The position numbers and the translations under genes were made by a program. The notes beneath the pieces were generated by a model. It saw only the letters and a list, made by a program, of their open reading frames with translations. It searched no databases and was not told the DNA's origin. Below are positions 49,813 to 59,402 of a stretch of DNA of 64,000 nt, piece by piece. Numbering within the stretch: the first letter of the stretch is position 1; every line of letters begins with the position of its first letter. The stretch lies in assembly GCA_938024995.1 (NCBI GenBank), contig CALJDU010000033.1, positions 186,001 through 250,000 on the forward strand. Reading direction: 5' to 3'. The stretch comes from an uncultured bacterium. Its GTDB lineage: Bacteria > Myxococcota_A > Polyangia > Polyangiales > Houyiibacteriaceae.

Positions 49813-51870
49813 ATGGCTCGCCTACGGCTCCCAGATGCGCCCATGGTCCTCACCGTCGGCCGAAGCCCGTTCACCAAATGGGATCGCACGTTTGAGACGA
49901 TCATGGCGATTCTTGGTGCCGAGAAGTGCGCGCGACCCAACCAGCTCCCGATGAACGGCGTCCTCGTCATCGGGTCCCGGCCCAGCGCGAAACAGCTCGA
50001 AGCGGCGCGCGCTCGCTGCGATGAGCTCATCGAGCTGACCTTCGAGGAGTTCGTCGAGGTCGAGATCACGCCGCAGCTGCTCAACGCGCTCCTCGCCGGA
50101 GAGCACGCCGAGCACATGCGCACACTCCCGAGGCGACAGTACAGCTTCCGCGATCAGGATCTGCGCGACCTCAAGCTCCCGCTTCCCCGCCGCGTCGACG
50201 TCTCCGGATCCGATCTCTCCGGGTGCGCGATCGAGGGTGGGATCATGGTGGCGCACAACGCGAACTTCACCGGCGCGACGCTCGAGAAGCTCACGCTAAC
50301 CGCCAAAGGCGCGACGTTTACCAACGCGCGACTGAACGAGGTGAAGATCAACACGACGGACTGCACGTTCACGAACGCGACCCTCCAAAGCGTGAGCGGC
50401 GACTTTAGGGGAGGCGCCTGGGCGGGTACGAGCGGCGTCGGCTTGCAGGGAAGCTTCAAGAAGATCGACCTGAGCGAATGGGTACGCGGCGACGGGCTCC
50501 CGCCGCGATCCGAGTTTAAGGAGTGCCATCTCCGCGACGCCGAAGCTTCCCAAACGCTCACGGGGAAGTTCGTCGGCTGTACGTTCGAGAGCTTTCGCGG
50601 CGTGCTCAACCCGGAGGAGCTCCGGGAGTGCAAGTTCATCGACTCAAACCTCACCGGGAGCGTGCTCATGGGGCTCGACCTCGCGAGTTGTACCTTCACG
50701 GGTACGAACACTGACGGCACCTTTCGTTTCGCGAACACGCCTTACGCTCCCTGCGACGACATCAGCGAGCTCACGCAACCAAGAGGGGACGACATCGGGG
50801 CGAGGTTCCGCATTGACGGCGGCACTGACGTCGATGTGTTGGTCTACATCTACAGCCTCCTGGCGAAGGTGAAGTTCGGAGAGGAAACGGGAACCGCGCG
50901 GCTACCTATCCCGGCGCTCGCCGCGGCGCTCCGCGCGACGAACGCCAAGTTGGTTCACCTCCAAGCAGAACGCCCGGAGGTCGCGACGTTTTGGGCGAAG
51001 GTCACCGGCAAGCAGATAGAGCTTCGACCGTCGGTTACCGTCGAACCAGACGAGAAGATGCACGCGATGCTCCGCGATCATTACGACGACGACAACGTGT
51101 GGTCGGTCTTCGCGGATTGGTTGGTGGAGTCGGGCGACCCCCGCGGCCGCGCGCTCCGGCGCCACTTGGACGGTTCCGGGGAACGCTGCGAGGCCGACGT
51201 TCCGACGATCAGAGACATGCGCTTTCGCTCCCGTCGCTTCTTCGTCACGGAGGTAACGGTCGAGAGCCCGAGCGTTCGCAAACCCGTCTTCATGTCGCTC
51301 GTCGAACACCCGGCGTTCGCGCTCTTGCGCTCGGTTAACTACAGCGCGTTCTCCCCTCAAGCGAAACACCTCGTGCAGAAGCTGCCGGTCCGAAAGGTGC
51401 GCTGCCGTCGTCCCTACCACTCCCGCGCGACGTTCTTCGGGACGCGCTTCGTCAAGTCGATCAAGCGCGCAGAACATCTCGAGGTTTTAAACGCGGACGG
51501 AGTTCAGGTCCCGAAGAAGATGCTGCGCGAGCGGCTCCCCAACCTCAAAGTTCTCCGGGCGTCGATCGCCGCCATCTCCGACATCGAGGTCGACACCCTC
51601 GTGTGTGAGTCCAGCTACCCCTACAAGAACGTGAAGGCGCGCCGCGTCGGGATCGAGAAAAACGCACCGTCAATCACTTCGGTCGAGAGCTACTCGACAT
51701 CCGTGAAGCACATCATCGAGAGCACCCGCGGGCTCGAGGAGATCATCTTGGTTGGCTACCTCAAGACACCCGGAGAGGTCACCGATGATGTCCGAAAGCT
51801 CGCGAAGTCGCGAGGCATCACGTTGACGGACTCGGTCGAGGCGATCGCGGCTTTCAGGGAGCTCCTCTAA
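49813..51870 (+). CDS. BRCT-like / pentapeptide-repeat / TIGR02996 companion-domain protein (first of a tandem pair)
   Basis: 685 residues. Residues 1-95 resemble a BRCT-type domain (GRSPFTKWDRTFETIMAILG; NGVLVIGSRPSAKQLEAARAR ... LTFEEFVEV). Residues about 115-330 are pentapeptide-like A(D/N)LxG-type repeats (ANFTGATLEKLTLTAKGATF; GSVLMGLDLASCTFTGTN), which fold as a quadrilateral beta-helix. Residues about 416-450 contain the TIGR02996 repeat-companion motif (VFADWLVESGDPRGRALRRHL). The last 230 residues are divergent, with LLRSVNYSAFSPQAKHLVQKL. No signal peptide. Function unknown; a paralogue starts 6 nt downstream. Confidence 0.8.
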   Translation: MARLRLPDAPMVLTVGRSPFTKWDRTFETIMAILGAEKCARPNQLPMNGVLVIGSRPSAKQLEAARARCDELIELTFEEFVEVEITPQLLNALLAGEHAEHMRTLPRRQYSFRDQDLRDLKLPLPRRVDVSGSDLSGCAIEGGIMVAHNANFTGATLEKLTLTAKGATFTNARLNEVKINTTDCTFTNATLQSVSGDFRGGAWAGTSGVGLQGSFKKIDLSEWVRGDGLPPRSEFKECHLRDAEASQTLTGKFVGCTFESFRGVLNPEELRECKFIDSNLTGSVLMGLDLASCTFTGTNTDGTFRFANTPYAPCDDISELTQPRGDDIGARFRIDGGTDVDVLVYIYSLLAKVKFGEETGTARLPIPALAAALRATNAKLVHLQAERPEVATFWAKVTGKQIELRPSVTVEPDEKMHAMLRDHYDDDNVWSVFADWLVESGDPRGRALRRHLDGSGERCEADVPTIRDMRFRSRRFFVTEVTVESPSVRKPVFMSLVEHPAFALLRSVNYSAFSPQAKHLVQKLPVRKVRCRRPYHSRATFFGTRFVKSIKRAEHLEVLNADGVQVPKKMLRERLPNLKVLRASIAAISDIEVDTLVCESSYPYKNVKARRVGIEKNAPSITSVESYSTSVKHIIESTRGLEEIILVGYLKTPGEVTDDVRKLAKSRGITLTDSVEAIAAFRELL

Positions 51871-51876
51871 ACCGCT

Positions 51877-54132
51877 ATGAAGACCGAGCCGGTTCGTGTG
51901 AAAAGGGTGCGGCTTCCGGATCGTCCGCACGTCCTGGTCGCGGGGCGCGTCCGCGACCAAGTCTTCCGTCCAATGATGTCGGCGCTCGAAGCGGTCCGAT
52001 GCGACACGGTCGAGGATCTCCCGCGTAACGGAGTCTTGGTCCTCGGCTCCGGCGCCGGAAAGAAGAAGCTGGTCGCGGCCAAGGCCCGCTGCCCGGAGTT
52101 GACCGCGCTCTCCCTCGACGAGTTTCTCGAGGTCGACTTACGACCATCGCTCTTGCGTTTCCTCCAGACGGAGAGCAACGCCTGGTGGACCTCAAGGATC
52201 CCCGAGCGCGTCTATGACCTGCGCGACGCGGACTTACGCGGTCTCACCATCCGGTTCGGCAGACAGGCCGACGTTTCCGGTTCCGACCTAACCGGAGCCA
52301 CGGTCAAGGGCTGTAACTTGATCGCGCACGGGACCAACTTCGCGGAGGCGACGCTCGACGATTGTCGCGTGGAAGGCTCCGGCGCGAACTTCCGCGACGC
52401 GACGCTCAAGCGTAGCTATCTGACCGTCGACCAAGCCGACATGCAGCGCGCGGAGGTGGCCTATGGATTTTTAACCGCGACGGACACCGACTTCACAAGC
52501 GCGACGCTTACGCGGCTCCAGTCGACTCGGATCACGCGCGGCACGCTCACGCAAACACGAAGCGTCGACATCGCCGGCTGGTTTTGGGAATGCGACCTAA
52601 GCGACTTGATCCGGCTCGGCGAGGGCTTCGAGCACGTAACAAGCCAGGTCAAGATGACCGATTGCCGCATCGCGGATGTGGCTACCAACGAGCGCCTCGA
52701 CGGTGAGTTCACTGATTGCACCTTCGAGCGGTTCCGCGGCGTCCTCGCTCCCGCTCAGCTCGATCGGTGTCGCTTCGTCGACTGCCAACTTTCCGGGAGC
52801 CTCTTCGCCGGTCTTGATCTCGCCAGCTGCACCTTCACCGACACATCTCTCCGAGGTTCCTGCTGCTTCGCGAACACTCCGCTCCCCCAGCCCGCCTCGT
52901 TCGAAACGCCAGATGGGAGCGAGCACACGTTTCGAGGACCCCACTTTCGGATCGACGGTGGCGGAGAGGTCGAGCTCCGAGGCCGTGGCTTTTCGAGCAT
53001 CGAAGTCGCGGTCTCGTTCGGCGTGTCCCGCCGAGAGATACTGGTGGACGCGCAAGTGGCGGCTTCGTGTCTGCGCGACGCCGGAGCGCAGCTGCTCTCC
53101 GTTCCAGAGAGCGAAGCAGACCGGACCTATTGGACCTCGGTGACCGGAAGCTCTTCGAGCGCCGGCCCCGCGGTCGACCCGGCTCGCGAAGCCGAGTTCG
53201 TTCGTCTCCTGCGCGAGGACTACCACAACGATGCTCTGTGGACGGTCTTCGCGGACTTTCTGATGGAAGGTGGTGACCCGCGCGGTCATCAGCTGCGGCA
53301 CCTGCTCAACGGCCTCGCGCCTCCGAAGTCGTTCCACGCGCTTGACGTGCTCGGTCTGACGCTCGAGATGCGGCGTCTCTTCGTCTGGAGCGTGTTGGTG
53401 ACCAGCACGTCCTTGCGAAAGTCATGTATCGCGCCGCTCTTCGACGATCCTCGCCTCGCCTTGCTTCGCTCGGTCGACTATCGATCGTTCTCGCCACAAG
53501 CGCGCCACTTGGTCGAGCGGTTCCCCATCCGCGCGGTATTCGCCAACGGATATGCGCGCCGCGTCATCGACTCTCTTCGGCAGCCCGCGGAGCACGTGCG
53601 GACGTTCGCGGTAGCAAACCTCGAGTGCACTGAGAAGAAGCTCCGCGACCTGTTTCCCAACCTCCAGCTCGTCGCGGTTAGAGGGCAGAGCTCGGATGAA
53701 AGAAGGACGACCGACCTGGAGGTCGAGACGCTCACCTTCTCTCCGCGGCGTATCAGCTACCTCGCGCCCGCCACGCCCACTGACGTCTTTGAACGAGTTA
53801 GGGTTCGCCGTCTCGGGATCGGACTCCATCTCGAGCTCGCCGGCGACGAGCTTCAGCGGTTACTGGTGTGGACCCAAAGCGCGCTTTCGCAGATCGACGG
53901 AGTCGAAGAGGTCTTCTTCTTCTCCGAGTCACTCAACGAGTGCCGCTGGATGAACACTTCGGAAGAGCAGCTGACGCGCGTGAAGAGCGCGCCATCCGTT
54001 CCAGGGCTGGAGGAGCTCACGCTGACCGCGAGGAACCACGACGCGTTCTTCGTCACCCTTCCCGACGCGCTCCGCGACGTCGTGCGCAATGCGGGCGCGA
54101 CGCTGATCGAACCGCCCACCGAGACCTCGTGA
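51877..54132 (+). CDS. BRCT-like / pentapeptide-repeat / TIGR02996 companion-domain protein (second of the pair)
   Basis: 751 residues with the same layout as the gene before it: BRCT-like start (VLVAGRVRDQVFRPMMSALEAV; NGVLVLGSGAGKKKLVAAKA ... LSLDEFLEVD), pentapeptide-like repeats at residues about 110-330 (FAGLDLASCTFTDTSL), companion motif at about 441-478 (VFADFLMEGGDPRGHQLRHLL), and LLRSVDYRSFSPQARHLVERF. The C-terminal 200 residues diverge and add a LRR-like segment (ATPTDVFERVRVRRLGIGLH). The two genes are in-frame neighbours, 6 nt apart, and are clearly products of duplication. Confidence 0.8.
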   Translation: MKTEPVRVKRVRLPDRPHVLVAGRVRDQVFRPMMSALEAVRCDTVEDLPRNGVLVLGSGAGKKKLVAAKARCPELTALSLDEFLEVDLRPSLLRFLQTESNAWWTSRIPERVYDLRDADLRGLTIRFGRQADVSGSDLTGATVKGCNLIAHGTNFAEATLDDCRVEGSGANFRDATLKRSYLTVDQADMQRAEVAYGFLTATDTDFTSATLTRLQSTRITRGTLTQTRSVDIAGWFWECDLSDLIRLGEGFEHVTSQVKMTDCRIADVATNERLDGEFTDCTFERFRGVLAPAQLDRCRFVDCQLSGSLFAGLDLASCTFTDTSLRGSCCFANTPLPQPASFETPDGSEHTFRGPHFRIDGGGEVELRGRGFSSIEVAVSFGVSRREILVDAQVAASCLRDAGAQLLSVPESEADRTYWTSVTGSSSSAGPAVDPAREAEFVRLLREDYHNDALWTVFADFLMEGGDPRGHQLRHLLNGLAPPKSFHALDVLGLTLEMRRLFVWSVLVTSTSLRKSCIAPLFDDPRLALLRSVDYRSFSPQARHLVERFPIRAVFANGYARRVIDSLRQPAEHVRTFAVANLECTEKKLRDLFPNLQLVAVRGQSSDERRTTDLEVETLTFSPRRISYLAPATPTDVFERVRVRRLGIGLHLELAGDELQRLLVWTQSALSQIDGVEEVFFFSESLNECRWMNTSEEQLTRVKSAPSVPGLEELTLTARNHDAFFVTLPDALRDVVRNAGATLIEPPTETS

Positions 54133-54133
54133 G

Positions 54134-54553
54134 TTATCCAGCAGCGCTCCAGGCATCGTACGCCGCGAGCCACTCCCGTGCCGCCCGCGCCCCGCGACCT
54201 TTTTCGAGATCCGCGCGCATACTCTCCGCGGCCCGCTCGAAGTCGCCGCTGAGCATCGCCGCGCGTGGGTCCGTGGGGAGCAGGCGTTCGTATTCAATCG
54301 CAGGCAGGTCGCCCATCCCGAATACCTGGAAGTCCGGGGACTCCATCATGACGTGCCGGGTCGCGATCGGGAGCCCGCACCGCTCGCAAGCGTAGACGTG
54401 CGAGCGTTCCGGGTCATCGCGGACGGCTTGTGGAAAGAACCGGCGCGCGTCCGGAGACATGGTCTGCTCGTCGGACACCACCAACCCGACCAAGAACTTC
54501 CGGTTCCGCGGAGAGTGAGGGTGGTGGTGCCGGCGACACAACGTGCACGCCAC
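54134..54553 (-). CDS. Zinc-ribbon-like small protein
   Basis: 139 residues from a GTG 3 nt after the acylase stop. The start MACTLCRRHHHPHS and an internal CERCGLPIATRHVMMES provide CxxC pairs plus several His, suggesting one or two zinc sites. The end is helical (LSGDFERAAESMRADLEKGRGARAAREWLAAYDAW). No family recognised. It is probably expressed as a tail of the acylase operon and is convergent with the pentapeptide gene (1 nt apart). Confidence 0.6.
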   Translation of the reverse strand: MACTLCRRHHHPHSPRNRKFLVGLVVSDEQTMSPDARRFFPQAVRDDPERSHVYACERCGLPIATRHVMMESPDFQVFGMGDLPAIEYERLLPTDPRAAMLSGDFERAAESMRADLEKGRGARAAREWLAAYDAWSAAG

Positions 54554-54556
54554 CCG

Positions 54557-57400
54557 TTACTCTGCGGCGAAGACGATCCGGAGCTCCGCGGCCTCCACCA
54601 CCTCAAGCTCGGTGAACGGAACCTCCGCGACCTCGTTGTTTCGCCACAGCTCGATCTGATCGGCTTGGTGCGTCCCGTCGATGTCTTCCGAGTTGCCGCC
54701 CGGCAAGGCGTTCACCGCGCGCGGACCATCTGGGAGCATCTCGACGACCAGGCGCTGCTGCGGACCGCTCCCGTAGCTGAAGCGGTCGGTCGCGACGTGA
54801 CTGAAACCCGAGGCGTCGACCACGTCGCGATCACCGTGCCGCGGGAAGCCGTTCGGGAACATCGGGTCGTCGCCGGGCGGGATGCTCAGCGGATCGCTCG
54901 GCATCACGAAAGCAGCTGGGACGACCGCGCCGAGCCGCAGCGTGTGGAGCTCACCCCAGCGCCACGCGTTCGGATCCTCGCTCGAGAAACGCGTCTCGAG
55001 CCAGTCGATCGCTTGGCCCAGCGCGCGCAACACCCGATCGCCGCGCGTCTCCACCGAGTCGGTTCCGATATCGTCCCACAGCACCGTGTCCCCGAGCGCG
55101 TCGCTGTAGCTATCGAGCGACTCTGCATCGGCCAACATGAAGTGGATCGTCTTCGCCTGCAGACCGTAGCGGCGAAGCGCGCCGTCGGTCGCTCCGTCGA
55201 GGAGCACGTCGAGCTCGTCGTCCAGCGCGAGGCGGACCAAGCGGCCGAACATCGCGTTGAAGACGGTCGTCGCCACGCTGTCCGCGATCTCTTCTGCGCT
55301 CGGCTCCCCTTCGACAGCCGCCGGCGTGTCGAAGCTCCAGTTCCGCAGCCGCGCGATGAGTGAGCTGAGCTGCGGAGCGTTCAGCCCCGACGCCATCGCC
55401 GCCTCGCTCAGGTCCGCGTGGGTGCCCGGCGTGGTCAGCTCCTCGAAGGCGCGATCGAGGTCTTCGAGAATCACGTCGAGGTAGGCGCGGCCGTAAGGAG
55501 AGACCGCGTCATTCTGAAGCGTCGACATGTCGGCCGGCGTAATGCCGCCGCGGGCGACCAGCCGTTCAAGCTCTTCGGTGATCCGCGCGAGCCGGTGCCC
55601 GCGCGCGAAGTAGCACCCGATGAAGTGCGGGTCGTTGTGAGGATCGCCGTCTGCGGTCACGCCGACCGCGTCCGCGTTGGCCGTCGCGATAAACCCGGAG
55701 TCCGGGTTGAGCAGGTGCGGGATGAAGCGCGTGGAGAGCGAGTCGGTCCACTCGTGCTCGCCTTCGCCGCTCAGCACGAGACACGGTGACGCGCCCGTCT
55801 GATCCGCGACGTTGTAGGTCATCGCGCGGGGGTCACGCACCGGGACGGTCGCGGACGTCGTGTAGTAGATGTCACCGTCGCGGCTCGCGACCGCGAGCGT
55901 CTGCCCGCCGACCTTGAACTTGTCGAACGCGACGCGCGCCTCCTCGACGTTGCGGGACTTGTAGAGCTCGAAGAACGCGCCCGCTTCGTTGGACGGCGAG
56001 TTGCCGGTCCACGCGATCGTCATCCCTGAGGTCTCGGTACGCGTCTCGGGGATGATCGGACCGTGGTGCGGGACGATCTCGAACTCGACGCTCACGGTCG
56101 CGCCGGTGTCGGTCGGGATCTCTTCAACGACGGTCTCGATAGCGACCTGCTCTCCGTTGAAGAGCACGGTGTCCGGCGCGCCTCCCACGCCAGGCGTGAT
56201 CGTCTCGAGGTACACATCGGTCACATCAAACCCATGCGTCGTGAGTCCCCAGGCGATGTGCTCGTTGAACCCAAGGAGGGAGACCGGGGTGCCGGCGATC
56301 ATCTGCCCGAGCGCGCTCAGCCCGTCCTCACCGCCTCGCTTGGTGTCGAGGTGCGCTTGCCAAAAGAGCGGCGGGCTCGTCAGCGCGAGGTGAGGATCGT
56401 TGGCGAGAATCGGCGCGCCGCTCGCGGTGTGTTCACCCGCGACGACCCAGCTGTTGCTGCCACGGGTCTCGTCTCCGAAGATCCGCGAGAAGATGTTCTC
56501 CAAACGATCGAGGCGCCCCTGCGCCGCGCGGAGCATCGCGAGCGGCGGGAGCTCGATGTCGATGCGGGGCGGCCTGGGGATCGGGAGCGCTCGGGTCCCG
56601 CTGTCGCTCGCGACGTTCGGGAAACCGTCCGCGGTGAAGACCGAGCGCGCGGGACGGAACGGGAACAGGTCATGGAAGGCCCCCGCCAAGCGCGCGCGGC
56701 GAGCATCGTCATTGTCAGTCGCGAAGTTCTCGCGCCACCGCGCGAGCGCGTCGCTCATGTTGACGTCGTCACCGGTATCGAAAGAGAGGGCCGCTGCCTG
56801 GAAGCGCCCAATCGCGAGGGAGTCGATCGGCGTCCAGTCGTCCAGGATGTCCGGCGCGACCACCGAGTTGACGCCGCGCGGGAGGATCGCGGTCCCGTTG
56901 CGGAGCTCCTGAATGTACGCCGTGACGCCCGCGGAGTAGGCCTCGACCAAGGTGCGCTCTTCGTCGCTCAAGGTCGGCAGGATCGCTTCTGCGTTCCGGA
57001 GATGACCCGCGAAACGCGAGGCCTCGTCGTCCTCGATCAACGACGAGTCGAGGGAGCCAGCAAACTGCGCGAGGCGACCCGTCGCGACGCGACGAATGAA
57101 GTCCATCTGCCCGATCCGATCGCGCGCCTGGAGGTAACCTTGAACGCGAACCACGTCCTCGAGGTTCTCGCCGTAGATGTGCCAGATGCCGAGCGCGTCC
57201 CGGACCGCGTCCACATTGGCTTGAACCGGCATCGCGACGGTCTCGTCGACGTCGAGCTCCGCGACCGTGGTCGCAGGCCCGGGAGGCGTGGTGTCGGCTT
57301 CGCTCGTGTCACCGGCGTCCGCCGCGTCGGCAGGGCCATCATCGTCCCCGCACGCGAGGAGAAAGAGGAAAAGGAACGCGACCAAGAGTCGAAGCTGCAT
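54557..57400 (-). CDS. Penicillin-acylase-type Ntn hydrolase lipoprotein
   Basis: An ATG at 57400 begins a lipobox signal (LLVAFLFLFLLACGDD); an alternative ATG six codons upstream is possible, and the much longer frame is not supported. 947 residues. The nucleophile is Ser in RGSNSWVVAGEHTASGAPILANDPHLAL near residue 315, following an alpha-subunit-like region with the RDRIGQMDFIRRVATGRLAQF motif. Members self-cleave into two chains and hydrolyse amides (beta-lactams, acyl-homoserine lactones, acyl amino acids). Substrate unknown; quorum-quenching type is possible. Lipid-anchored in the periplasm or outer membrane. Confidence 0.92.
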   Translation of the reverse strand: MQLRLLVAFLFLFLLACGDDDGPADAADAGDTSEADTTPPGPATTVAELDVDETVAMPVQANVDAVRDALGIWHIYGENLEDVVRVQGYLQARDRIGQMDFIRRVATGRLAQFAGSLDSSLIEDDEASRFAGHLRNAEAILPTLSDEERTLVEAYSAGVTAYIQELRNGTAILPRGVNSVVAPDILDDWTPIDSLAIGRFQAAALSFDTGDDVNMSDALARWRENFATDNDDARRARLAGAFHDLFPFRPARSVFTADGFPNVASDSGTRALPIPRPPRIDIELPPLAMLRAAQGRLDRLENIFSRIFGDETRGSNSWVVAGEHTASGAPILANDPHLALTSPPLFWQAHLDTKRGGEDGLSALGQMIAGTPVSLLGFNEHIAWGLTTHGFDVTDVYLETITPGVGGAPDTVLFNGEQVAIETVVEEIPTDTGATVSVEFEIVPHHGPIIPETRTETSGMTIAWTGNSPSNEAGAFFELYKSRNVEEARVAFDKFKVGGQTLAVASRDGDIYYTTSATVPVRDPRAMTYNVADQTGASPCLVLSGEGEHEWTDSLSTRFIPHLLNPDSGFIATANADAVGVTADGDPHNDPHFIGCYFARGHRLARITEELERLVARGGITPADMSTLQNDAVSPYGRAYLDVILEDLDRAFEELTTPGTHADLSEAAMASGLNAPQLSSLIARLRNWSFDTPAAVEGEPSAEEIADSVATTVFNAMFGRLVRLALDDELDVLLDGATDGALRRYGLQAKTIHFMLADAESLDSYSDALGDTVLWDDIGTDSVETRGDRVLRALGQAIDWLETRFSSEDPNAWRWGELHTLRLGAVVPAAFVMPSDPLSIPPGDDPMFPNGFPRHGDRDVVDASGFSHVATDRFSYGSGPQQRLVVEMLPDGPRAVNALPGGNSEDIDGTHQADQIELWRNNEVAEVPFTELEVVEAAELRIVFAAE

Positions 57401-57605
57401 GGCGTCATGAAACGCCATCTCCCGCGTCTTGAAAAGGCGCCAAAGACGTGAACCGCTGATCGGACCGAGCGCGTCGAGTTCAGCGGTTTTCTGGGCAGGG
57501 CGCAACGAAGAAGGACGCTGAAGTATCCGATCGACGGGCAGCACCGCGCAGGGAATCGCTGGAGCGAAGGGCGACGGAGGTTGTGTGGATCGCGTCTTTA
57601 GCCCG

Positions 57606-59402
57606 CTAGTCGGCTTGACCCTCGCGCTCGCGACGCAACACCTCGGCCCAGCGGATAAACGCGCTGCCGGCGTGCTGAACGAAGTCGTTTCGCGCGGCGA
57701 GCTCCGTCGGTCCGCCGGGCATGCCGCCGATCGCGGAGCGAGGAGAAGCGAAGAGATAGGTCGGCCCCGGCGACCAGCGATAACGGAGGAGCATACCGAG
57801 GCCGCGCTCGATGAGCGCGCGCAGCTCTGTGGTCTCTTCACCCGCGTAGTCGAGAAGCTCGTAGGTGGACACGAACGCCTCGGTTCGCGAGCCGACCGGT
57901 GTGAGACGCGGGGGCAGGAGGGGCCCGACGCCGTACGCCCCGGACACTGGCCACGGCGTCTCGCCTGCGCGGTACTGAACGCGGTCGTTGAACTCGAACC
58001 AGCGACGGCAGAAATCGCGCCCCGCCGGACTGTCGACACGGGCCCGCGCTTCTCCCGCCGCGATGCACGTCCAGTGCTCTTCCCCGTAGTAGTAGCGGCT
58101 CCCGAAGAAGTCCCAACCGGCGCCCGTCAGATGTGTCATCAGGCGGCGCGCCGCTTCAAGGTTGCGCTCATCGCCGAGCACCTCGTGGGCCTTGAGGAAC
58201 GCGAACGCGGCCTCGCCGCTGTAGTACATGTGCTGGATGTCGATCGGCTCTTGCGCTTGGAGGTCAAACTCATGCATGAGCTCCCCGTCTTCACGCTGAA
58301 GCGAGCGTAAGAACGCGGTCAGCTCGACCACCTGCTGACGCGCGATCGAGACGGTGTCGTCCTTCGCGAGGAGCTCGGAGGCGGCGATGACGGTGAGCGC
58401 GGCGGAGCCCACGTCAGCGCGCCCGTACGACTCGAGGCACCGGTTCTCCCCGCACCGCCGGGTCTTGTGCGTTCGCAACCACTCAAGCGCACGGATCGTC
58501 GCGGCGCCCGCTTCGGGATGATCGGTGAATCGGTTCACCTGCGCCATGAAGTACGCCGTCCCGGAGTGCCGCGCGATGCTGTAGCCATCGTTACTCGTAC
58601 GATCAGAGCGCGCATCGTAGAGGTACGTCCACTTGCCGCTCATGTCCTGGTGACGGATCAAGAAACTCGCGCCCTCCTTCGCTGCGTTGCGCAGGTTCTC
58701 TTCCGTGACCGCTTCCTCACGCGGATAGTCGTGCTCCGCGAGCGTGTGCGCGCGAAAGCGGAACGCGTCGCGCTCGTCCTGCGCGTCGAGATCCAGTTCG
58801 CGCACCAAGCGATCGACCAGCGCGTCTGTCTGCATCCCCAGCTTGAGCTCGGGAATCGGCGTCGGCACTCCGTGATCGAACGCTCGCTCGTGGATGAGCT
58901 CCGACGGTGTCAGGTAGGCCGTGCCTGCGTTCGCGCGCACCCCGATTCCCTCATGAAAAGGAACCACGCCGAGATGCGAGAGCGCCTGCACGCCGAGCAA
59001 CAGCGGCCCCTCGCCAAGCGTCACGGTCAGGGTGAAGCGAGTCCGGTCGTCCCCGCCACTTCTCCAGCCGGGTCGCGAGGTCACGCCCTCATCCGCGATC
59101 AACGCAGCGGCACCGCTACGGACCGCTTGCTCGAGATCCGGTCCGGCGACGATGCGCGCGACCTGGAGGCCATCGTCCCAGGCGTGGACAAAGATCGGTC
59201 CCGCTGCGGTGTACGACGATGGCGGAGGCGGGATCTCGACGCCGGAGCGCGCTCCGTCGAGCGCGCTCAGCGCCCACTCACGGAGCGCCTGGCTGGGAGG
59301 CTCGATCGGATTGATCTTCGTCGCGTGATGCGTCCCCACCGAGAGGACCGCGGTCAGCGCGAACCACCCGATGAGCACCTTCGTGAGGAGCGCGCGGGTC
59401 AC
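57606..59402 (-). CDS. Membrane-anchored alpha/alpha-toroid protein of unknown function
   Basis: 598 residues. N-terminal TM (LLTKVLIGWFALTAVLSVG), then an N-terminal beta-rich domain (residues about 60-220). From about residue 235 a six-hairpin alpha/alpha-barrel is evident: LIRHQDMSGKWTYLYDARSDRTSNDGYSIARHSGTAYFMAQVNRF, LTVIAASELLAKDDTVSIARQQVVELTAFLRSLQREDGELMHEF, YYSGEAAFAFLKAHEVLGDERNLEAARRLMTHL. Such folds include glycosidases, lyases and terpene-cyclase relatives. The catalytic set is not recognisable here. It overlaps the upstream four-TM gene by 4 nt. Confidence 0.72.
   Translation of the reverse strand: MTRALLTKVLIGWFALTAVLSVGTHHATKINPIEPPSQALREWALSALDGARSGVEIPPPPSSYTAAGPIFVHAWDDGLQVARIVAGPDLEQAVRSGAAALIADEGVTSRPGWRSGGDDRTRFTLTVTLGEGPLLLGVQALSHLGVVPFHEGIGVRANAGTAYLTPSELIHERAFDHGVPTPIPELKLGMQTDALVDRLVRELDLDAQDERDAFRFRAHTLAEHDYPREEAVTEENLRNAAKEGASFLIRHQDMSGKWTYLYDARSDRTSNDGYSIARHSGTAYFMAQVNRFTDHPEAGAATIRALEWLRTHKTRRCGENRCLESYGRADVGSAALTVIAASELLAKDDTVSIARQQVVELTAFLRSLQREDGELMHEFDLQAQEPIDIQHMYYSGEAAFAFLKAHEVLGDERNLEAARRLMTHLTGAGWDFFGSRYYYGEEHWTCIAAGEARARVDSPAGRDFCRRWFEFNDRVQYRAGETPWPVSGAYGVGPLLPPRLTPVGSRTEAFVSTYELLDYAGEETTELRALIERGLGMLLRYRWSPGPTYLFASPRSAIGGMPGGPTELAARNDFVQHAGSAFIRWAEVLRREREGQAD

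Noticed and set aside
54132..54141. TTATCCAGC, similar to a DnaA box
   Set aside because: A single imperfect match, far from rpmH, with no cluster or AT-rich region.
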